Of a stretch of 64,000 nucleotides of DNA, positions 58,817 through 64,000 are shown in pieces. Position numbers and translations under genes: made by a program. The DNA lies in the NCBI RefSeq assembly GCF_900496965.1, contig NZ_UFQB01000024.1, positions 1-64,000 on the forward strand, read 5' to 3'. Position 1 is the first letter of the stretch. Each line of letters begins with the position of its first letter. Origin of the DNA: Achromobacter agilis. Lineage in GTDB: Bacteria; Pseudomonadota; Gammaproteobacteria; Burkholderiales; Burkholderiaceae_B. The notes below the pieces were generated by a model, which saw only the letters and a list, made by a program, of their open reading frames with translations, did no database searches and was not told where the DNA came from.

Positions 58817-59311
58817 CTAAGACAACTTGCGGAACATCAAGAGCAGGAGATAACCCTTCAATGTGAGTATCAGACCGAGCAGCACGGCAGGCCATACGAG
58901 GCTATCCTGCGCCACACGCGAAAGCAGCCACAACAGCAATGCCGTTGCGAACAACTTGATCAACTCACCAGAGAGAAAGGTAAAGGGACTGGCTTTACCG
59001 GCCCGTACGCTGACAACAAGGCGCAATGCGAACAACGCATTGGGTATGAAATACGCCCCCGCCCCCGCCAGCGCCGACCAACCTGCCGCCGCCCCTCCGA
59101 CAACCCCCGCAATTACCGCCGCTGCGAGCCCCATGGCACCTTGCGCAGCCAATGCCAATAGGAGCCCGCGGCTTGCTTGAGCATTCAGCGCCGCGCGGTC
59201 CGCGTCACTGAGTACCAGAACTTTATCCGCCTCGCCTTGGTCGAACACTTCCCTACCTCGGCTTTCAACCGGACCCTGCCGCATGTCGTGCTGCATGGAG
59301 TTCTGTTGCAT
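58817..59311 (-). CDS. atpI: ATP synthase subunit I
   Basis: A 164-residue membrane protein with four predicted helices (GLLLALAAQGAMGLAAAVIA, AGWSALAGAGAYFIPNALFA, IKLFATALLLWLLSRV, LVWPAVLLGLILTLKGYLLL). Subunit I proteins of the atp operon are poorly conserved and are thought to help assemble the c ring or supply magnesium. ATG 59311 with GGAAG is chosen over an upstream TTG. First gene of the operon. Confidence 0.9.
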   Translation of the reverse strand: MQQNSMQHDMRQGPVESRGREVFDQGEADKVLVLSDADRAALNAQASRGLLLALAAQGAMGLAAAVIAGVVGGAAAGWSALAGAGAYFIPNALFALRLVVSVRAGKASPFTFLSGELIKLFATALLLWLLSRVAQDSLVWPAVLLGLILTLKGYLLLLMFRKLS

Positions 59312-59399
59312 CAAACTTCCTCGCTTTGCTTCTTGCCCCTATCAGAACCGGCGCATCCTGCCGCCACGTGTTCTTATCCCGCAAGCGTCAAACCCGCAG

Positions 59400-59429
59400 A
59401 GTATAGCTTGATTCTTTTTACCCGAGCAA
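59400..59429 (-). promoter_or_regulatory. Sigma-70 promoter of the atp operon
   Basis: On the minus strand TTGCTC (59429-59424), an 18-base spacer and TATACT (59405-59400), 89 bases upstream of atpI. It is the only promoter-like pair in the 286-base gap. Confidence 0.6.
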
Positions 59430-59545
59430 ATGACTTTCGGCCGTTTGTAAGGTGTAAACAACGCCCGGCCGGACGCAAGAAAATTAGGGACACGAACGGG
59501 GCCGAATGCCGCTTACGCCAGCGCCGTCTTGCCCCTGAAACACGG

Positions 59546-59578
59546 CGCCGGGCCGCCCCCCGGAAGGACGGCCCGGCG
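59546..59578 (-). terminator. Hairpin after the DUF1254 gene
   Basis: CGCCGGGCCG and CGGCCCGGCG form perfect 10-bp arms around a 13-base loop, 20 bases beyond the stop on the minus strand. A short TGTTTC follows, so termination is possible but not certain. Confidence 0.45.
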
Positions 59579-59597
59579 TCGGCGCGCCGCGCTGGAC

Positions 59598-61157
59598 TCA
59601 GTCTTCTTTGACCGGCGGCGGCGCCCACTGGCCGTCCAGCGCCGTGTCCTGCGGCCAATACAGGCGCATGCTGAGCAGGAACGGCGCATCGGCGGCCGGG
59701 GCGGCCAGCCAGTTCGCGCGCTTGCGCTCGCCCGGATCGCGGCGCTGGATATAGATGTCCAGCGAACCGTCCGCGTTGTACTTCAGGCTGTCGGTGCTGC
59801 GCAGCACGTAGCGGTTGGCCGGGTTCTCGGCAAAGCCGTACTGGGCGTTATAGACGTGCAGCGACCAGAACGCGTTGGCCGGCGGCAACTGGCCTTTGTC
59901 GAAGTGCAGGACGTAGTCCTCGCGGGAATCCAGCATGCGGCCCTTGGAATCGGACACCGTCACCGGGTACAGAACGTCTTCCGGCGTCGGCGCGCCCAGC
60001 CCCGCATAGGCAATCGCGGCGCGGCGCGAATAGTCGGTGCCGTAGGTTCCGATGCCGGACAGCACGGTGTTCCAGCCATTGAGCGGCGTGCCCAGGCGCG
60101 ATACGCCATCGGCGATGCGGCGCCCCGCCAGCGGCTGGGCCTCGGTCAGCGCCTGCTGCACGGCCGGGCTCAGGCTGCCGTACGAGAAGGGCCGCTGGCC
60201 GTCCAGGCCGATGCGGCGCATGCGATCGAGGATGGGCGCGTCATTGACGTGAGGCGGATTGTTGCGCAGCACGTCGAAAAACAACCCGAAAAAGGTAGCG
60301 GCGTCCATGGCGGCAGCCTGCTCGGCCGGCGTGCCGTCGGGCAGCGCCGGCACGGATGCCTGTGCCTGCAGCCCGCTGCCGATCGGAGCCGCCCCCACGC
60401 CGGGCCCCGTCTGCGGATACGCGGTGCCCGCATTGCGGCCGCGGGCAGGCCGCGTGACCGACGGCGCCGGCACGACCAGCGGGCTGGCGGTCATGGCGGC
60501 CTGGATCTGGTTGACCGCGGCATAGTCTTGCGGGCCGCCCGTCTGCGTCCAGCCGATCAGCCAGCCGGTGGCCGTCGGGCTGCGGATCACGTCCATGCCG
60601 GCGGGCGTGCTGCCCTGCCAGTTGGGGCCGACGATGACGAACGATTGGGCGCCCTTGCCGTTGGTGCGCGCGCCGCGCGAGGCGAACACGTCGCTCCACA
60701 TGTCCAGCGCCGACAGTACCGAATAGCGGTCGCCCGTGGCGGGCAGGTTCACGATCAGCGGCGCCCGGGACACGTCGAACCACAGGCTGGAGTACAGCGC
60801 GTCCGCGCTGGGCCACGGCGTATCCGCGGCGCGCGGGTCCGGAAAAGAAGCCTTGTGGCCGAACTGGTTCATCGGCGCCTTGCCGTCCAGCGGGCTCTGC
60901 ACCGCCGTGGCCTTGCGGCGGGCCAGTTCCATCAGGACCATCGGATAGGCGTAGACATAGGCATCGATGGCCGTGTCGCGCAACTCCTGCTCGCTCATTT
61001 GCGGCGCGGACGCCGAGGCGGCCGGATACGGCGTTTCAGACACGAGACGCAGGGTCGAACGCGGGGATTGAGCCTGGACGGCGGTGACGAAGCAGGCGCT
61101 GAGCGCGCCGGCGAGTACAGCGGCGGACCACCGGCGGGTAGCGATAGATGTACGCAT
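59598..61157 (-). CDS. DUF1254/DUF1214 domain protein, exported
   Basis: A 519-residue protein with a Sec leader (RRWSAAVLAGALSACFVTAV, cleavage near VQAQS). The DUF1254 domain comes first (ELRDTAIDAYVYAYPMVLME, NQFGHKASFPDPRAADTPWP) and DUF1214 last (NAFWSLHVYNAQYGF, LKYNADGSLDIYIQRRDPGE). The pair is common in proteobacteria, often annotated as cell-envelope proteins of unknown role. ATG 61157 with AAGGAGCC is chosen; the long frame to 61763 passes through repeat DNA. It lies alone between the repeats and the atp operon, so there is no operon clue. Confidence 0.88.
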   Translation of the reverse strand: MRTSIATRRWSAAVLAGALSACFVTAVQAQSPRSTLRLVSETPYPAASASAPQMSEQELRDTAIDAYVYAYPMVLMELARRKATAVQSPLDGKAPMNQFGHKASFPDPRAADTPWPSADALYSSLWFDVSRAPLIVNLPATGDRYSVLSALDMWSDVFASRGARTNGKGAQSFVIVGPNWQGSTPAGMDVIRSPTATGWLIGWTQTGGPQDYAAVNQIQAAMTASPLVVPAPSVTRPARGRNAGTAYPQTGPGVGAAPIGSGLQAQASVPALPDGTPAEQAAAMDAATFFGLFFDVLRNNPPHVNDAPILDRMRRIGLDGQRPFSYGSLSPAVQQALTEAQPLAGRRIADGVSRLGTPLNGWNTVLSGIGTYGTDYSRRAAIAYAGLGAPTPEDVLYPVTVSDSKGRMLDSREDYVLHFDKGQLPPANAFWSLHVYNAQYGFAENPANRYVLRSTDSLKYNADGSLDIYIQRRDPGERKRANWLAAPAADAPFLLSMRLYWPQDTALDGQWAPPPVKED

Positions 61158-61332
61158 GCAAGGCTCCTTCTTGGTGTTGTTGGCAGAAGAGCCGCCGCGC
61201 GGGACTTGCCAGTTCGGACAAGCCTCTCTGGCGCGGCACCTCAAGATGACGCCCATCCAGGATAGGACCGAACCCGGCAACAAGGTGCTGACCAAGCGTT
61301 TCAAGGCGCAACGCAGAGAAAATGGGCCCCCA

Positions 61333-61603
61333 CGCCGCACTCGCTTCGCTCGCTTGCTGCCCCCCAAGGGGGCTGGCCCGCCCTTGGGGCGGCCCGGCGG
61401 GCGGGCCGGCCATTCTTGCGGAGGCCCCGTGGGGGGGCTGGGCCCCCTCGCCGCAATCGCTTCGCTCGCTTGCTGCCCCCCAAGGGGGCTGGCCCGCCCT
61501 TGGGGCGGCCCGGCGGGCGGGCCGGCCATTCTTGCGGAGGCCGTGGGGGGATGGCCACTCTCGCCGCAATCGCTTCGCTCGCTTGCTGCCCCGGTGGGGG
61601 CAG
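61333..61603. repeat. GC-rich tandem repeat, about 115-bp unit, 2.4 copies
   Basis: Copy 1 is 61333-61448, copy 2 is 61449-61561, and a truncated third starts at 61562. Each begins CGCCGCA(A/C)TCGCTTCGCTCGC and contains TTGCTGCCCCCCAAGGGGGC and a GGCGGCCCGGCGGGCGGGCC block. Copies 1 and 2 are nearly identical over about 95 bases. The stretch 61158-61332 before it shows no gene. The same style occurs at 36922, so this is a dispersed intergenic element. Confidence 0.85.
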
Positions 61604-61615
61604 GCGTAACCAAGC

Positions 61616-62392
61616 TTAACGGTGTTTGAAGTCCGGTTTGCGCTTTTCGGTGAAAGCGGCCATCCCTTCCTTCTGGTCTTCCGTCGCGAACAGCGAGTGG
61701 AATACGCGGCGCTCGAACAGCAGGCCTTCGTTCAGCGAACCTTCGAAGGCGCGGTTGACGCATTCCTTGGCCATCATGACCGACGGCAGGGACATCGAGG
61801 CGATGATGGTGGCCGCGTCCATGGCTTCTTCCATGAGCTTATCGGCGGCGACCACGCGCGACACCAGGCCGGCGCGCTCCGCTTCCTCGGCGCCCATCAT
61901 GCGGGCGGTCAGCGCCAGATCCATGGCCTTGGCCTTGCCCACCGCGCGCGGCAGGCGCTGGGTGCCGCCCGCGCCGGGGATCACGCCGAGCTTGATCTCG
62001 GGCTGGCCGAACTTGGCTGTATCGGCCGCGATGATGATGTCGCACATCATGGCCAGTTCGCAGCCGCCGCCTAGGGCGTAGCCGGCCACGGCGGCGATCA
62101 CGGGCTTGCGGATGCGCTTGAGCGTTTCCCAGTTGCGGGTGATGTATTCGTTGCCGTACACGTCCATGTACGACCAGTCTTTCATCGCGCCGATGTCAGC
62201 GCCCGCGGCGAACGCCTTTTCGCTGCCGGTGATGACCACCGCGCCGATATCGGGGTTAGCTTCGAACGCCAGCAGCGCCGCGCCGAGCTCATCCATCAGT
62301 TGATCGTTCAGCGCGTTGAGCGCCTTGGGACGATTGAGCGTCAACAGGCCGACGCGGCCCCGGGTTTCGACCAGCACAAACGACTCGCTCAT
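61616..62392 (-). CDS. Enoyl-CoA hydratase
   Basis: A 258-residue crotonase. [18 protein letters not shown] and [20 protein letters not shown] are the oxyanion-hole blocks, and [20 protein letters not shown] contains both catalytic Glu positions of true hydratases (E in CELA and E in [15 protein letters not shown]). The length and sequence match short-chain enoyl-CoA hydratase (EchA/PaaF type). It is divergent from the M61 gene by 32 bases. GGAGAC precedes its ATG. Confidence 0.9.
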   Translation of the reverse strand: MSESFVLVETRGRVGLLTLNRPKALNALNDQLMDELGAALLAFEANPDIGAVVITGSEKAFAAGADIGAMKDWSYMDVYGNEYITRNWETLKRIRKPVIAAVAGYALGGGCELAMMCDIIIAADTAKFGQPEIKLGVIPGAGGTQRLPRAVGKAKAMDLALTARMMGAEEAERAGLVSRVVAADKLMEEAMDAATIIASMSLPSVMMAKECVNRAFEGSLNEGLLFERRVFHSLFATEDQKEGMAAFTEKRKPDFKHR

Positions 62393-62424
62393 TGCATGTC
62401 TCCGAAATGGTATGAAAGTAAGAT

Positions 62425-64000
62425 ATGGCTATGGAAAAAGACCAAGCCCCGCCGCTACTTTACCGCCTCGCGCCCCATGATCCGGCCGGACACCGCTACC
62501 GGATAACCCTAACCATACCGGCGCCCTCCCCCGGCGGCCAGCGCCTGTCCCTGCCGGCCTGGATTCCGGGCAGCTACCTGATCCGCGACTTCTCGCGCCA
62601 GATCGAATCGCTGGCGGCCTATTCGGGCGCCCGCCGCCTGTCCGTCGACAAAACGGACAACCACACTTGGCAGGCGGCGCCCTGCGACGGCCCGCTGCGA
62701 GTGGAATACGTGGTCTACGCCTGGGACCTGTCGGTGCGCGGCGCGCACCTGGACGAAACCCACGGCTTCTTCAACGGCACCAGCGTCTTTCTGCGCGTGC
62801 ATGGCCAGGATCACCTGCCCTGCCTGGTGGAGCTGGCCCCGCCCCGCGGCATCGACGGCTGGAAGGTCTACACCAGCCTGCCCGAGGCCCGCGGCCACCA
62901 GGGTGCGGCCCGCCGCCACGGCTTCGGCCTGTACCGGGCGCCGGACTACGATGCGCTGATCGACCATCCGGTCGAGATGGGTACGCCGCAAGTGTCGAGC
63001 TTCACGGCGCACGGCGCCGAGCACGAACTGGTGTTCACCGGCGTCGCGCCCAATCTGGACCTGGCGCGCATCACCGACGACGTGCGCAAGATCTGCGAAA
63101 CGCAGATCGCGTTCTTCGAGCCCCGCACCCGGCGCGCGCCCTTCCTGGACAGCGCGGACCGCTACGTCTTCATGACGATGGTCACCGGCGACGGCTACGG
63201 CGGCCTGGAGCATCGCGCAAGCACGGCGCTGATGACGGCGCGCAAGGACCTCCCCGTCCTGGGCCAGCAGGGCCAGGGCGAAGGCTACCGCGGCTTCCTG
63301 GGCCTGGTCAGCCATGAATACTTCCATACCTGGAACGTCAAGCGGATCAAGCCGGAAGCGTTCGTGCCCTACGACCTGTCGCAGCCGGACCTGACCCGCC
63401 TGCTGTGGGTATTCGAAGGCTTCACCTCCTATTACGACGACCTGCTGCTGCTGCGCTCGGGCGCCATCACCCGCCCCGACTACCTGCGGCTGCTCGCCAA
63501 GACCATCTCCAGCGTGGCGCGCGCGCCGGGCCGCGGCAAGCAATCCGTGGCGGAGAGCTCTTTCGATGCCTGGACACGCTATTACAAGCAGGACGAAAAC
63601 TCCCCCAACGCCCTGGTCAGCTACTACACCAAGGGCGCGCTCGTGGCCCTGGGGCTGGATCTGCTGATCCGCCGGGAAAGCGCCGGCGCGCATTCGCTGG
63701 ACGACGTGATGCGGCTGCTGTGGGAACGCTACGGCCGCGACTTCTACCTGGGCAAGCCGCGGGGCCTGGCCGAAGACGGCCTGCCCGCGCTCATCCAGGA
63801 AGCCACGGGCGTCGACACCCGCCGCTTCATCGCCCGGCATGCCTACGGCACGGCCGACGTGCCGCTGGCCGAGCTGCTGGAATCGCAGGGCGTGACGCTG
63901 CAATGGAAGGCCGCAGCCAATATCCCGTCGCTGGACGTACGCACCCGCAAGCAGGGCGACTCGCTGGCGCTGGCCACCGTGCTGGAAGGCGGCGCGGGGC
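62425..64000 (+). CDS. M61 family glycyl aminopeptidase-like protease (partial, runs off the window)
   Basis: The frame is open from ATG 62425 to the end of the window (525 residues). [15 protein letters not shown] carries the HExxH zinc site (His297, Glu298, His301), and the third ligand Glu is in [13 protein letters not shown]. The N-terminal domain ([20 protein letters not shown]) is the family beta-sandwich. The last visible part begins a C-terminal PDZ domain region expected in the family. No signal peptide, so probably cytoplasmic. The stop lies beyond 64000. Confidence 0.88.
   Translation, partial: MAMEKDQAPPLLYRLAPHDPAGHRYRITLTIPAPSPGGQRLSLPAWIPGSYLIRDFSRQIESLAAYSGARRLSVDKTDNHTWQAAPCDGPLRVEYVVYAWDLSVRGAHLDETHGFFNGTSVFLRVHGQDHLPCLVELAPPRGIDGWKVYTSLPEARGHQGAARRHGFGLYRAPDYDALIDHPVEMGTPQVSSFTAHGAEHELVFTGVAPNLDLARITDDVRKICETQIAFFEPRTRRAPFLDSADRYVFMTMVTGDGYGGLEHRASTALMTARKDLPVLGQQGQGEGYRGFLGLVSHEYFHTWNVKRIKPEAFVPYDLSQPDLTRLLWVFEGFTSYYDDLLLLRSGAITRPDYLRLLAKTISSVARAPGRGKQSVAESSFDAWTRYYKQDENSPNALVSYYTKGALVALGLDLLIRRESAGAHSLDDVMRLLWERYGRDFYLGKPRGLAEDGLPALIQEATGVDTRRFIARHAYGTADVPLAELLESQGVTLQWKAAANIPSLDVRTRKQGDSLALATVLEGGAG

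Noticed and set aside
61333..61603. CRISPR array
   Set aside because: Repeat units are about 115 bases with no unique spacers, and no cas genes are nearby.
61158..61763. N-terminal extension of the DUF1254 frame through the repeats
   Set aside because: It is a translation of the GC-rich tandem repeats; ATG 61157 has a good ribosome site and starts a signal peptide.

Overview
The window looks like the chromosome of a high-GC betaproteobacterium of the Alcaligenaceae (Bordetella/Achromobacter type). The signs are six intact Bug (TctC-like) solute receptors plus the remains of a seventh, the atpIBEFHAGDC operon followed by hemE and priA, and intergenic GC-rich repeats built on a CGCTTCGCTCGCTTGCTGCC core. 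This assignment is by family content and style, not by a database match.

Region 1 (293-18616) is a catabolic island read mostly on the + strand. It holds a PrpF/4-oxalomesaconate-tautomerase-like protein, three paralogous 2-pyrone-4,6-dicarboxylate-lactonase-like amidohydrolases, two RraA/aldolase-fold proteins each overlapping a dehydrogenase gene, an FAD oxidoreductase, a cyclase-family hydrolase, an SMP-30 lactonase, LysR and IclR regulators and the Bug receptors. No TctA/TctB membrane partners are present. The enzyme classes echo the lower protocatechuate 4,5-cleavage/gallate pathway, but the ring-cleaving dioxygenase and the hydratase are absent, so the substrate is unknown. A decayed Bug gene at 15565-15696 keeps only its ribosome site, signal peptide and a C-terminal scrap. 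A tRNA-Arg(CCG) lies at the right edge.

Region 2 (19081-28965) holds a membrane-anchored di-haem cytochrome c, an acyl-CoA degradation cluster (3-hydroxyacyl-CoA dehydrogenase, CoA transferase, acyl-CoA dehydrogenase, TetR regulator, then divergently a nitronate-monooxygenase-like flavoprotein and an enoyl-CoA hydratase), a further enoyl-CoA hydratase, an NAD(P)HX dehydratase, and a 77-residue protein of unknown function behind a strong promoter flanked by three GGGTTWWCCC-like dyads.

Region 3 (29194-41117) is a peptide-type ABC importer with two close paralogous binding proteins, two permeases and two ATPases, together with a LysR regulator, an M14-like deacylase, an alpha/beta hydrolase and an M20 peptidase. 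This suggests import and cytoplasmic hydrolysis of an amide or peptide-like compound. Directly downstream is an autotransporter beta-barrel gene whose signal peptide is put out of frame by a tract of eight C, a likely phase-variable switch in the OFF state.

Region 4 (42253-64000) is mostly core functions: long-form dapD, a glutamine amidotransferase, a Rep/UvrD helicase, priA, hemE, a Fis-type regulator, the complete F1Fo ATP synthase operon, a DUF1254/DUF1214 periplasmic protein, a GC-rich tandem repeat, an enoyl-CoA hydratase and the start of an M61 peptidase. The priA-hemE and atpB-atpE gaps carry related CAAGATT/AATCTTG dyads.
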